From: Bacteroidota bacterium
GTDB taxonomy: Bacteria; Bacteroidota; Ignavibacteria; UBA10030; UBA6906
Assembly: GCA_030835135.1 (NCBI GenBank)
Contig: JAUQWO010000077.1
Coordinates: 1 to 64,000, forward strand
Reading direction: 5' to 3'
DNA: 64,000 nt
Below are positions 25,591 to 34,711 of the stretch, piece after piece. Below the pieces are notes generated by a model. That model ran no database searches. It was not told the origin of the DNA and saw nothing but the letters and a program-made list of their open reading frames with translations. How positions within the stretch are numbered: position 1 is the first letter of the stretch; the number at the start of each line of letters is the position of its first letter. Both the position numbers and the translations under genes were made by a program.

Positions 25591-28461
25591 ATGACCACGC
25601 CTGACATTATCCGCACACTCGTCGACCGTTTCGGTACGAATATCGACCAGCTGCGTTCCGCTTCATACAACGAAACCCAGATCCGGCGGGAATACATCGA
25701 TCCATTCTTCGTAGCACTTGGATGGGACGTCGATAACCACCAGGGTTTCGCGCTCCCGTACCGGGAGGTGATCCACGAGGACAGCATCGTCGTGGCCGGC
25801 GGTACCAAAGCCCCGGACTACTCCTTCCGGATCGGCGGGATGCGGAAATTCTTCGTCGAAGCGAAGAAACCCTCTGTCAATCTGAAGGACGACGTCAGTC
25901 CTGCTTTCCAACTTCGGCGATATGCCTGGTCGGCCAAGCTCCCCTTGAGCATCCTGAGCGATTTCGAAGAGTTCGCGGTGTACGACTGCCGCAATAGGCC
26001 ATCGAGGACGGACAAGGCCTCGAATTCCCGCATCTCTTACTTCACGTTCACAGACTTCGTCGACAAGTGGGAAGAGATCCACTCTGTCTTCTCCAAAGAT
26101 GCCGTGCTTCATGGTTCGTTCGACAAGTACGCCGAAGCGAAGAAGGGGAAGAAAGGTACTGCCGACGTCGACGATGCGTTTCTCGCTGAGATCGAGTCAT
26201 GGCGCTCCCTGCTTGCAAGGAATATCGCTCTCCGCAATCCACGTCTGTCCCAGGCTGAGATCAACTTCGCAGTACAGAGAACGGTGGACCGCATCATCTT
26301 CCTGCGCATCTGCGAGGACCGGGGAATCGAGACCTACGGCAGACTTCAGGAGATTGCGACAAGTGAACGGACCTACAAACGTCTCGTGGATCTGTTCCGT
26401 CAGGCTGACGACAAGTACAATTCCGGACTGTTCCATTTCGCATCGGAGAAGGACCGGAGCGAGTCGCTGGACACCTTCACGCTCGATCTGAAGATCGACG
26501 ACAAAGTGATGAAGGACATCATCGGCGGACTCTACTATCCGGAATCGCCGTATGAGTTCTCCGTCCTGCCGGCAGATATCCTCGGCTCTGTGTATGAGCG
26601 GTTCCTTGGGAAGGTCATCCGTCTGACGAAGGGTCACCAGGCGAAGATCGAAGAGAAGCCTGAGGTCCGGAAAGCGGGCGGTGTCTACTATACGCCGACA
26701 TACATCGTCGATTACATCGTGAAAAACACGGTGGGGAAGTTGGCGGAAGGGAAGACACCGAAGGAAGTCTCAGCGCTCCGTGTCCTCGATCCCGCATGCG
26801 GTTCTGGCTCCTTCCTCATCGGTGCGTATCAGGATCTGCTCGACTGGCATCGTGACTGGTATGCTGCTCACGAGCCGGAGAAGTTCGCGACGACGAAGAA
26901 CCCTCCCGTGTACTTTGCGCCTGGTGGCGAGTGGAAGCTCACGACGACCGAGCGGAAACGGATCCTGCTCAACAATGTGTACGGCGTGGATATCGATACG
27001 CAGGCGGTGGAAGTGACGAAGCTCTCACTCCTGCTGAAGGTGCTGGAAGGCGAAAATGAGCAGACGATCAACGCTCAGCTCAAGATGTTTCATGAGCGTG
27101 CCTTGCCGGATCTGGGCAACAATATCAAGTGCGGCAACTCCTTGATTGGTTCGGATTTCTTTGACGGGAAGCTCATCGTCGATAGCGAAGAACGGATGCG
27201 TATCAACGCGTTTGACTGGAAGACCGAGTTTAAGGAGATCATGGATCGGGGAGGGTTCGATGCGGTGATAGGGAATCCGCCGTATGTCCGGAGTCAGCTT
27301 CTATCTGACGATGCCAAATTCCATTTCGCCAAATGCTATGAAGCAGCATCATATCAGCCGGACACATTTGCGTTCTTTCTTGAAAAAGGGATCACACTAT
27401 TAAACGCTGGTGGCCGGCTCGGGTATATTTTGCCCAATGGCATCCTGACGAATACTTACTATGCGACCCTGAGAGGGTTCGTTCTACAAAAGACATGCGT
27501 GGATTCTATCGTCGACCTCAAGAGCGGCGTTTTTGAGAACGCTGCGGTGGATACATCGGTCTTCATACTTGAACGGTCGGGTTCTGAAGGGATTCCGCAG
27601 TCTCATCGTTTGCATATAGGAGAAAATGACTCCTCCAATTTATTCTGCGTCAAGACACCATCGAACACAGTCTTGCAGTCGGAAATTCAGGGTAATCCGG
27701 GCCACCTATTCAATACACGAGTAAACGATGCGAGCCTTCGAATAGCAAGGTTGTTGGAAGCCGGTGGGACCCCACTGGGTGATGTGGTGCAAATCCGAGC
27801 CGGGATGAAGGTGAGGAAGGAATTCGTTTCAGATCGAAAAGGCTCAGCGAACCATAAGCAGTTTCTTATAGGAAGAGATATCTCTCCATACAAACGAAGG
27901 TGGTCGGGGCTGTGGGTCAATTACGACAAGAGATTGGAATCGGAATACTCGAATCAGGCTTTCCGGGACGAGGACATTTTCTTGACACCCGAAAAGCTTC
28001 TGGTGCGACAAGTGATGGGCCCCGATCGCATTTTTGTCGCATATGATGATGCGCAGTTTTACGTCGACCAGACTCTCTACCTGCTCTTGCCGAAAAGGGA
28101 GAGTGTTCCCTTGTTGCTCTTGATGGCGATATTGTCGTCAAGATTGCTGGGATACTATTTCGGACATACATTCTCAGATGCGAAAGAGACCTTCCCGAAG
28201 ATCAAGGGTGCGCAGCTTGAGAAGATGCCAATCTGCAGATTCGAGTTCGATGATCCAGAGCGTTCACGAGCTGTAAATAGTACCATTTCGCAATCGCTCT
28301 CTCTCGTGCGGCTCCATTGTGAACTGGAAGAACGAACAACCGACCACGAGCGGACAGCCCTCCAACGCCAGATCGACACGACGGACAAGCAGATTGATGC
28401 GCTTGTATACGAGCTTTATGGGCTCACTGAGGAGGAGATCAGGATCGTGGAATCTCAGTAG
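25591..28461 (+). CDS. type IIG restriction-modification enzyme
   Basis: A 956-aa single-chain enzyme that both cuts and methylates DNA. Domain order: N-terminal nuclease (about 1-130) with PDYSFRIGG (about 75) and FVEAKK (about 91); a helical linker; an adenine methyltransferase with motif I DPACGSGSFLIGAY (from Asp400) and motif IV GNPPYVRS (Asn562); and a C-terminal TaqI-like target-recognition region (about 700-900). The gene looks intact. The recognition sequence cannot be read from the protein. Because modification is built in, no separate methyltransferase is needed. Confidence 0.9.
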   Translation: MTTPDIIRTLVDRFGTNIDQLRSASYNETQIRREYIDPFFVALGWDVDNHQGFALPYREVIHEDSIVVAGGTKAPDYSFRIGGMRKFFVEAKKPSVNLKDDVSPAFQLRRYAWSAKLPLSILSDFEEFAVYDCRNRPSRTDKASNSRISYFTFTDFVDKWEEIHSVFSKDAVLHGSFDKYAEAKKGKKGTADVDDAFLAEIESWRSLLARNIALRNPRLSQAEINFAVQRTVDRIIFLRICEDRGIETYGRLQEIATSERTYKRLVDLFRQADDKYNSGLFHFASEKDRSESLDTFTLDLKIDDKVMKDIIGGLYYPESPYEFSVLPADILGSVYERFLGKVIRLTKGHQAKIEEKPEVRKAGGVYYTPTYIVDYIVKNTVGKLAEGKTPKEVSALRVLDPACGSGSFLIGAYQDLLDWHRDWYAAHEPEKFATTKNPPVYFAPGGEWKLTTTERKRILLNNVYGVDIDTQAVEVTKLSLLLKVLEGENEQTINAQLKMFHERALPDLGNNIKCGNSLIGSDFFDGKLIVDSEERMRINAFDWKTEFKEIMDRGGFDAVIGNPPYVRSQLLSDDAKFHFAKCYEAASYQPDTFAFFLEKGITLLNAGGRLGYILPNGILTNTYYATLRGFVLQKTCVDSIVDLKSGVFENAAVDTSVFILERSGSEGIPQSHRLHIGENDSSNLFCVKTPSNTVLQSEIQGNPGHLFNTRVNDASLRIARLLEAGGTPLGDVVQIRAGMKVRKEFVSDRKGSANHKQFLIGRDISPYKRRWSGLWVNYDKRLESEYSNQAFRDEDIFLTPEKLLVRQVMGPDRIFVAYDDAQFYVDQTLYLLLPKRESVPLLLLMAILSSRLLGYYFGHTFSDAKETFPKIKGAQLEKMPICRFEFDDPERSRAVNSTISQSLSLVRLHCELEERTTDHERTALQRQIDTTDKQIDALVYELYGLTEEEIRIVESQ

Positions 28462-28639
28462 CTGTTCCTGACGGTGCATCGGTTGTCACCTCTCGCCCTC
28501 AACCGATGGCGAAATACTAAGGGCTTTTGGAAGGTGGACTCGATTTCATTGTGAACTACGACATCAAGTATCGAATGGCAAATGATCCTGAGACAGAAGC
28601 AAAGAGAAGTCCATCTGAATCAACTAAGGGGTTCCAGAG

Positions 28640-29476
28640 ATGCTTGAATTTCAGATGTTCCGGATGAAGGTACTGCCTTCGGACCAAGGTGATTTGTTCA
28701 GAAGTGAGATGACACGCCCTCAAATTCTCTCTCGGGTCCTCAAATCACTGCCAGAGTCAATTCTTAGAGGTAATTCTTTGTGGCATATCGGTAATCTTGA
28801 CGAATTTGAAGAGGACGCCCTGTATTTTCGACTGGGTCGGACAACGACCTCGACAGTCGAAAGATATCAAAATGGAAATTTTGTTGATGAACCATTCCAG
28901 GTTTCTCCGTATACTCACGTAGTTATTGACTTGGGACTGGAACTTGTGGTGATCGCCCGCAAACCAAAACTCTCGCCCAGCTCAAAGGGGATCGCAAACG
29001 CCTTGACGGAGCTCTTGAATCGGTCATCGGTTGCGGTCCAACTGAATGCGCGATTCGAGATTGGTGAAATCTCGGATCCTGAAGAATTTGTTGAACGTTT
29101 GGCATCTGCGTACAATGTGCGAAAGTTTTGGGTCTCGTTCGGAAGGCCTAATCCGTTTGATGCTGAGCGTGATTTTCAACAGCCAATGCAACGACTCCTT
29201 GCTGAGTCGGATGGCGAAGCTGGAAAGACAGAACTGAAAGGTGAAAACCTGCGCCCAGAGATGCTTCAAGCCGTTGCGAGGTCAGCGGCGGCTACTGGTG
29301 ATGACGCTGGGGCCACATTGATGCTACACGTCGATGGTCAGTGGGTCAAGAAGTCGCTGAGACAGAACCTTGCGGTCCTCGAACACGAGGAAGTAGCGGA
29401 ATCGGATGATAAAGTAAGGCTCCTTCATGAGATGCGGGACCTTTACAGGAGAATTCGCGGAAGGAACCCGAATTGA
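28640..29476 (+). CDS. hypothetical protein, first gene of a coupled pair
   Basis: A 278-aa soluble protein that I cannot assign to a family. It begins MLEFQMFRMKV and has mixed alpha/beta content (a beta-rich half to about residue 110, HVVIDLGLELVVIARKPK, then a more helical half). It ends with a charged tail (MRDLYRRIRGRN). The ATG follows AAGGGG. The downstream gene starts in its stop codon and encodes a membrane protein. A cytosolic sensor or enzyme paired with a membrane partner, next to two restriction genes, is a common defence-gene layout; the function here is inference. Confidence 0.75.
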   Translation: MLEFQMFRMKVLPSDQGDLFRSEMTRPQILSRVLKSLPESILRGNSLWHIGNLDEFEEDALYFRLGRTTTSTVERYQNGNFVDEPFQVSPYTHVVIDLGLELVVIARKPKLSPSSKGIANALTELLNRSSVAVQLNARFEIGEISDPEEFVERLASAYNVRKFWVSFGRPNPFDAERDFQQPMQRLLAESDGEAGKTELKGENLRPEMLQAVARSAAATGDDAGATLMLHVDGQWVKKSLRQNLAVLEHEEVAESDDKVRLLHEMRDLYRRIRGRNPN

Positions 29477-30051
29477 AATCAAATCTTCAGTTTATGGAAT
29501 TCTGGGATTGGTTCGCTAAGGGGAGTGGCGGACCTCCAGGATTCCAGCGATTGCTGGGGCGATGGTTTGTCTTGCACGCAACAGTGGGAGGTCTGCTGTC
29601 ATATGTGGTCCCTGTGAATTTGTCCACTGCTGCCAACGCCGTACTGCTCCCGCTTGTAGGTATTCTCATTGGACTTGCTTTCGCGTGGGCGGGCAATGCT
29701 CAGACGTTGATGCAATCGCCTGAGATTGACGATCTGGCTGAGCACCATGATGGTGGATTCCTAGACTATGCGTACACGTACCAACTTGCGATCCTCGTCA
29801 TCTTGGCAACTGTGGTAGGATGGGCTTTTGCTGGCCTGGAAGTCTACGATAAAGTGTGGCCGAATGAGACGAGCGCGGGCCTTTACTTCGGTGTGAAGAT
29901 GATGCTGTACACCCTTTCGAGCCTGACGCTGCGCGAGTGCTGGCACGTTGTATTGGGGGCGCAGTTTATGCTGATCGTCCAACGAAAGATTAGAAGAGCG
30001 TCACGCACCAAGACCGCCGACAAATGTCAACCTCCCCCACCTGAACAATAG
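29473..30051 (+). CDS. membrane protein, second gene of a coupled pair
   Basis: A 192-aa protein with four likely membrane segments (about 34-50, 53-72, 103-124 and 133-160) and a basic, proline-ending C terminus. Start is TTG 29473: AAGGA lies seven bases before it and it overlaps the upstream stop as TTGA; an ATG at 29494 is an alternative. The tight coupling suggests a fixed ratio with the upstream protein. No family is recognised. A membrane effector for the first protein is one possibility, for example in an abortive-infection type system. Confidence 0.72.
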   Translation: MKSNLQFMEFWDWFAKGSGGPPGFQRLLGRWFVLHATVGGLLSYVVPVNLSTAANAVLLPLVGILIGLAFAWAGNAQTLMQSPEIDDLAEHHDGGFLDYAYTYQLAILVILATVVGWAFAGLEVYDKVWPNETSAGLYFGVKMMLYTLSSLTLRECWHVVLGAQFMLIVQRKIRRASRTKTADKCQPPPPEQ

Positions 30052-30101
30052 AGGGATCACGAAGAGTTGGAACCGACTGATCCCTAGTGAAGTTGCCTCC
30101 A

Positions 30102-30269
30102 TTAGTTTCGACTTCTGCGATTCTCCATTTCGTGAAGCCAAGCGACGTATCTCCTCGCTGCTTCCTCGCACTCCCGGTCCGAGGGTTCGTAGGGCCAGTC
30201 ATCAGGTTCAGGGCGCTCACGAGGGGGATCGTCCTGCTCGAGATCCTCCTCCTCGTCTGTATCAACCAT
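30102..30269 (-). CDS. 55-aa acidic small protein
   Basis: A very acidic peptide starting MVDTDEEEDLEQDDPP and ending with a basic stretch (HEMENRRSRN). AAAGGAAGGA lies four bases before the ATG at 30269, which strongly supports translation. It is the last gene of the minus-strand module, 80 bases after the ParB-like gene. The acidity suggests a DNA-mimic or an inhibitor-type phage protein, but this is speculation. Confidence 0.6.
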   Translation of the reverse strand: MVDTDEEEDLEQDDPPRERPEPDDWPYEPSDRECEEAARRYVAWLHEMENRRSRN

Positions 30270-30349
30270 CGTCCTTCCTTTCTGTATACCCTCATCCCCG
30301 CCGTTTTCCGATGTCACCGGAAGTTGGCGGGGGAGGGTTTAGTTAGCAG

Positions 30350-31852
30350 CTACTTCTTGGATTCGCGCTCAGCCTTTCGCTCGACTACCTTCTCTGCCTT
30401 TGCACGTGCGTCACCATCGGCAAGTTCCTTGCGGACGGCCTTGGCGTCGATCCCGTACAGTTTGGTGAGGACTTCGAGCTGATCCCCGTTCCGGGTGAAT
30501 TCGTTCACCATCAGGTCCCCGGACACAGCGAGCAGCATCCCGAGGTGGTACAGGTCGTCGTTCTCGAATTCGCTCATCCAGACCGCGATGCTCTTGTGGT
30601 GATCCTTGATGACGCCGTGGCGTGATGTCGTTTCCACGATCGGGATATCCAGCGCCCGGATGATCGCCTTCTGGTTATCGGAGGGCAGGTTCTGCAGCGC
30701 GTGCATGAGGAGGACGAAGAACTTCTCGATCACCGTCTTCTTCGGCACGCTTCGCATCTCCCAGAGCTTCTTGAACATGAGCCGCCTGGTGCGCTTGGTC
30801 AGCTCAAGCTCCTTCCGCTTGTCGATCCCGTCCTGGCGCTGTTTCTCGCCCTGAACCGTTGTCGCGTGGCGCGATGGGGGAGTGAGACAGACCTTCATGA
30901 CCTTCCCGACTTCCTTCAGCTCCCGCGCATCCACGACGAGGGCAGTGACCGCCTCGCCTCCCTTGTGGAGATCGAACCAGCCCTTGTCCTTCGGGTCATA
31001 GGCGCGGTGTAGGACATCCTTCGATTCGGCACTCCCATTGGTCGAGATCCGGACCACGGCGCCTTTTCGAGCGAGTTCGTCCTCCTTGCGCTTGAGGTGC
31101 ACGTCCACCTTCCCCGCAAGGCATCCGTAGTCAAGGCACATATCCTCCTTGCCGAACGTGCCGAAGAGATCCGCGTTCTTCGTACTGCGCTTCTCGCACT
31201 TTGCGCATGCGCTGGCAGTCTCATTCAGCGTCGCATCCTCAAGGTCGAACGGCGCGTCCTTCAGGAACGTGAAGTACCGTCTTTGCACCTGTTCCTTCAC
31301 CCAATCGGCGTTGTTTGCGTAGAGCCGGGCGGCATATGCATCCTTCTGCTGCTCAGGATTTAGCCGCCCGAGAATGCTCGCTGTTGCAAGGCGCATCTCT
31401 CCCCGTTTGTATGCTCCCTTCAGCTCGCTGATGAGGTTCGCCAGGACAAGCCTGTCGGTGACCCACGTACGGCTCTTGCCCACACGTTCTGCTACCTCTT
31501 TGATCGCCATCCCGCCCTTCATCAGCCGCTTGAACCCTTCGGCTTCCTCAAGTGGGTCCACATCCGCGCGCTGCAGGTTCTCGACAAGCTGGATCTCGAC
31601 CACCTTGTCGTCGTCCGCGTCCTTCACGATCACCGGTACGGACTTGAGGCCGAGGATCTCCGCTGCCTGAAAACGCCTCCAACCTGCAATGATTTCAAAA
31701 TGTCCGTTCCCTTTGACCTTCCGGACGAGAAGGGGATTCAGGATCCCCTGCGCCTTGATCGAGTCGGCCAGGTCCCGGAGATCCGACTTTGAGACGGACT
31801 TGCGGGGGTTCGTTGCGGAAGGAACGAGCTTCTTCAGATTCAACATTTCCAC
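30350..31852 (-). CDS. ParB/Spo0J-like partition or regulatory protein
   Basis: A 500-aa protein with the ParB N-terminal nuclease-like domain (about 5-95: NPRKSVS...IKAQGILNPLLVRKV, GWRRFQAAEILG, VENLQRADVDPLEEAEGF), a helix-turn-helix domain (about 105-145, IKEVAERVGKSRTWVTDRL), and a long C-terminal part. The C-terminal part holds a four-cysteine cluster (CAKCEKR...CLDYGC, about 215-245). Typical ParB proteins are about 300 aa, so this is a long variant, like those on phages and integrative elements. No ParA gene is found nearby. It might bind the dispersed ACGTGCGTCACC motif. Start GTG 31852 (or ATG 31846). Confidence 0.88.
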   Translation of the reverse strand: MEMLNLKKLVPSATNPRKSVSKSDLRDLADSIKAQGILNPLLVRKVKGNGHFEIIAGWRRFQAAEILGLKSVPVIVKDADDDKVVEIQLVENLQRADVDPLEEAEGFKRLMKGGMAIKEVAERVGKSRTWVTDRLVLANLISELKGAYKRGEMRLATASILGRLNPEQQKDAYAARLYANNADWVKEQVQRRYFTFLKDAPFDLEDATLNETASACAKCEKRSTKNADLFGTFGKEDMCLDYGCLAGKVDVHLKRKEDELARKGAVVRISTNGSAESKDVLHRAYDPKDKGWFDLHKGGEAVTALVVDARELKEVGKVMKVCLTPPSRHATTVQGEKQRQDGIDKRKELELTKRTRRLMFKKLWEMRSVPKKTVIEKFFVLLMHALQNLPSDNQKAIIRALDIPIVETTSRHGVIKDHHKSIAVWMSEFENDDLYHLGMLLAVSGDLMVNEFTRNGDQLEVLTKLYGIDAKAVRKELADGDARAKAEKVVERKAERESKK

Positions 31853-31865
31853 GATAGCTGTTCTC

Positions 31866-32105
31866 CTACGTTTGTGATAGTCTTGAGGTGACAGGCAGGA
31901 ACCCTGGCGGACCCATGTGGTTGAGCTCGAGCGTGAGTTCGGTCAGGCAGCGTCCGCAGACGTTTATCCCACCTGTTGAAGATCCGTTCTTGCTCCACAG
32001 AGATAGACTGATTCTGAGGAACCGGCTGCCCCGGGGGATCTCCCCGCCACAGTAAGTACACTTCCGCTTGCCGCGGGCCTCCTGAATTCCAATTGCCGCA
32101 TTCAT
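31866..32105 (-). CDS. 79-aa zinc-ribbon-like protein
   Basis: Two CxxC pairs (Cys16/Cys19 in CTYCGG and Cys50/Cys53 in CGRC) form a likely treble-clef or zinc-ribbon. ATG 32105 follows AAAGGAG at five bases. It sits just upstream of the ParB-like gene in the module. The role is unknown; DNA or protein binding is the usual expectation. Confidence 0.7.
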   Translation of the reverse strand: MNAAIGIQEARGKRKCTYCGGEIPRGSRFLRISLSLWSKNGSSTGGINVCGRCLTELTLELNHMGPPGFLPVTSRLSQT

Positions 32106-32373
32106 TTCGCTCCTTTGTCTGTTGCACAGATTTGTGGTGTGAGCTCCTGCAAAAGGCGCGACTAATACGCCTTGTCCCACAGGGCACAACCAACGGAGAG
32201 TTCAAAGTGGAGTACGCGAACTGTGAAGGCCAGATGAACGCCGCCCACCTCCGTCACTGTGACCGCAAGCGACAGAACTCGGAAGAGAGTAACGAGAGCG
32301 ATGAACGTCTCCTTGTGGTAGGCTGCGTAGAGCTTCACGATGTAGCCCTCCTGCCACAAGCGAAGGAGCGTGT
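32106..32373. other. 268-bp gap in the minus-strand module
   Basis: One minus-strand frame (32162-32359) could encode a 65-residue hydrophobic peptide from a GTG. It has no ribosome site and no family resemblance, so I do not call it. No other feature is seen. Confidence 0.5.
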
Positions 32374-32925
32374 TCAGGCAACCTCCTTGAGCCGGACAGC
32401 GACTTCGGTCTTCTCGGTGATCTCGAGCAAGTGCGCTCCTTTGCCTGTTGACTCAACGAACGCTTCGATCATCGGCTTGTTCGGTTCTTCCTTGGTACGT
32501 ATCAGATCCGGTTCACCCATTTCCTTCGCGAAGGCGAGCAGCTCTTCCGGACTGCCTTTCCATTCCTTCTTCTTCGCCGTGCGGTAGAACGAAGTCCCGT
32601 ACGGCGTCGCCATGCGCTCGACCCCGTTGAGTTTCATCATCGCGTCAAGCTGGCTGTGCCAGAGAGCAAGGCGTTGGGCTGCTTGCTTTCGCTTGTTGTC
32701 GTAGAATGCCTTCACGTTTTGCCGTTCGGTTTCCAGGTGATCAAGGACTCGTTTCTCGTCATCGTCCGCTGATGCGCTGATCTGTCTGTACCACCTGATG
32801 GCACGGAATGCCCTCCGGTAGTCGGTGACGCACGGGGATGAGGGCAGGGGGTCTGCCTCGCTCCGGTTGTCATCTGGGCAGGGATCGATGAGCGGGTACT
32901 CCGCAACTGCCGTGTTATCTTCCAT
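32374..32925 (-). CDS. Gam/Gp157-like phage protein
   Basis: A 183-aa protein with a central coiled coil (about 40-100: LDHLETERQNVKAFYDNKRK...), followed by a C-terminal domain with a YGTSFYRTAKKKEW segment. This layout resembles phage host-nuclease inhibitor Gam and Gp157 proteins, which protect or process phage DNA ends. The assignment is by layout and context (the Sak4-like ATPase is three genes upstream), not a firm motif. ATG 32925 follows GGAGAAG. A one-mismatch copy of the dispersed motif lies inside (32824-32835). Confidence 0.5.
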   Translation of the reverse strand: MEDNTAVAEYPLIDPCPDDNRSEADPLPSSPCVTDYRRAFRAIRWYRQISASADDDEKRVLDHLETERQNVKAFYDNKRKQAAQRLALWHSQLDAMMKLNGVERMATPYGTSFYRTAKKKEWKGSPEELLAFAKEMGEPDLIRTKEEPNKPMIEAFVESTGKGAHLLEITEKTEVAVRLKEVA

Positions 32926-33084
32926 TTCTTCTCCAATTCTCCCAACTTGAGTAGGTTTTTTTGAGGCTATCTCGCTCGGGGGGTAGTCGTATGAGGGTAA
33001 GACCACAAAGCCCGAAAAATGGCAACTCAGGAGGGGGTGGGGGAGGCCAAGTGCCGGCCTCCCCCCTCTGCGTAACCGCTCCAC

Positions 33085-33300
33085 CTAGGCGTACGGTATG
33101 CGCATAACCAGACTCCGGAATGCATCGAGTTCCCCGGCCGTGAGTCCTCGCCGGGCAAGCTCTACGATATCCTCGGGCCTGAGAGCGTATATGAGCTCGA
33201 GCATGATGCGTTTCTGGTCATCGCGCGAGACCTGGTGCACATCCTCAGGGCGCAGGATGTCCAGCCCATCCGCGGTAAGCGACTGCTTCATGGCGCTCAT
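33085..33300 (-). CDS. 71-aa hypothetical protein
   Basis: A small, mainly helical protein (MSAMKQSLTADGLDILRPED..., ending RSLVMRIPYA). It begins four bases after the stop of the gene encoding a 193-aa protein, so it is translationally linked in the module. No family is recognised. Confidence 0.6.
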   Translation of the reverse strand: MSAMKQSLTADGLDILRPEDVHQVSRDDQKRIMLELIYALRPEDIVELARRGLTAGELDAFRSLVMRIPYA

Positions 33301-33304
33301 GACC

Positions 33305-33886
33305 CTAGAACCCGGGGTCTTCGACTGTGTGGACCGGGGCGGGCTCCTCCTCGCGCCAGAAGTCGCGCACGTACCCGCCTTTAAGCTCGCGGGCGAACTC
33401 CTTGAGGAGCCACTCATCCCCGGGGATCAGCCCACGTGCGTCCCGGTCCCACATCTGAGGCCCGGCGACAACCTGATAGTTGTTCGTCACCTTTGTTCCT
33501 TTCTCCCTGTGCCGTGCGGGGTAGGAGAGAACGAAGCATTCCCTTCCGATGAGAGATTCAAGAGCCTCATCGGGGATGGTACCGTTCTCCTTGATCTCCC
33601 CCCGATAGCCTCCGACCTTCTCAAGGAGGAGCGCCACTCGAAAGGCCTGTCCCCATCCAGTGATCTTTCCCCCTCCACCGCTTTCTGCACCCTCCTTTTT
33701 GAAATTGGCGAACATCATGTGGGTGGGTTCAAAATCACCCCCACTTCGCTTCTGAACACGTTCGAAATACAGCTTGAGCGTGATGTCACTGCCATACTGA
33801 CCGGAGAGGTTTTCGACTCCGGTGATGATGCGGCGATTGACGTAAACCCCATTTGAACTGTTCGTACTTCCGACTGCAAGGACCAT
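33305..33886 (-). CDS. 193-aa hypothetical, possible ssDNA-binding partner
   Basis: A soluble protein with alternating beta strands and glycine-rich loops (GGGGKITGWGQAF). It directly follows the Sak4-like ATPase gene, whose stop overlaps its ribosome site (GGGAGG, nine bases before ATG 33886). In many phages the gene next to a Sak4-type recombinase encodes a ssDNA-binding protein. I suggest that role from position, but no OB-fold motif is obvious. A two-mismatch copy of the dispersed motif lies at 33434. Confidence 0.55.
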   Translation of the reverse strand: MVLAVGSTNSSNGVYVNRRIITGVENLSGQYGSDITLKLYFERVQKRSGGDFEPTHMMFANFKKEGAESGGGGKITGWGQAFRVALLLEKVGGYRGEIKENGTIPDEALESLIGRECFVLSYPARHREKGTKVTNNYQVVAGPQMWDRDARGLIPGDEWLLKEFARELKGGYVRDFWREEEPAPVHTVEDPGF

Positions 33887-33892
33887 ATCGCT

Positions 33893-34708
33893 CTACCTCC
33901 CTATGATTTTCCTGGTACCGTTGGATTTGGATGTGTCAACACTCAGCATGCCGCCCGGCGTTACGACGGGCCCGATTGCGTCCAGGGTCTTGGCAAAGTC
34001 AATGATCTCAGGCAAGGTCTCGATCTGGGGCGGGACTTCCATGACCTGCGTCCTCGTCCAGCCGCTCTTGGTGATGAAGCGCTTCTCTCCCCGCAGCTCG
34101 ACCATGAGGTCTGCCCTGTAGGGGATATCCTTGAAGATGCGCGGGATGAGGTTTCCTGTCTTGCTCTCTCCGCGGTATTCATCCTTCATCTTGGCGGTCA
34201 TCACCACGGTAAATCCTGAGAACTTGAGCTCGTCCATGAGCGCATAGACATAGCGGTTCATCTTCGGATGGTTGATCGGCTTGCCCACGACGTCACGGTC
34301 CTCGTGGATCAGGTATTGCTCCTCGGCGAATTTGTCGATGTCAGAACCCGAGTCAAGTCCAATCACCGCGGGAGGCTCGACGTTTGCCTTCGTCCACTTC
34401 ACAAATGCGACGACTTCGGCGTAGCTGGTCACCGTGGCCCGGAAGATGGATGACTCTCCATTGGCACCGTTGAACTTGGCAACGACCGTCTGGGCCCTGT
34501 GTTCAGAGTCAGCGAGGTACAGCGGTCCGTACGAGGAGCCCGCAATGGTGCAGAGGATATGAGTCTTTCCGTGCCCTTGAGGGCCGGCGATGACGATGGT
34601 GAGGTTTGATGGCGGGGGAGCTGAGAATCTCTCGGCAAAGGAGTCGCGCAGCTTGATAAGCTGTTCTCTCTCCTCCTCCGAGCGAAAATAGGGTGATGGT
34701 GTTGGCAT
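33893..34708 (-). CDS. Sak4-like RecA-fold ATPase
   Basis: A 271-aa P-loop NTPase: Walker A AGPQGHGKTHI (about 46-56), Walker B-type AVIGLDSGSDIDK, and a downstream region TVVMTAKMKDEYRG...NLIPRIFKDIPY. This matches phage Sak4-type single-domain RecA-like proteins that promote ssDNA annealing and recombination. It starts three bases after the preceding stop. Family assignment is good at fold level; whether it anneals DNA or is a different phage AAA ATPase needs a profile search. Confidence 0.72.
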   Translation of the reverse strand: MPTPSPYFRSEEEREQLIKLRDSFAERFSAPPPSNLTIVIAGPQGHGKTHILCTIAGSSYGPLYLADSEHRAQTVVAKFNGANGESSIFRATVTSYAEVVAFVKWTKANVEPPAVIGLDSGSDIDKFAEEQYLIHEDRDVVGKPINHPKMNRYVYALMDELKFSGFTVVMTAKMKDEYRGESKTGNLIPRIFKDIPYRADLMVELRGEKRFITKSGWTRTQVMEVPPQIETLPEIIDFAKTLDAIGPVVTPGGMLSVDTSKSNGTRKIIGR

Positions 34709-34711
34709 AGG

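Noticed and set aside
32162..32359. 65-residue hydrophobic minus-strand frame from GTG
   Set aside because: No ribosome site and no recognisable family; left as an uncalled gap.
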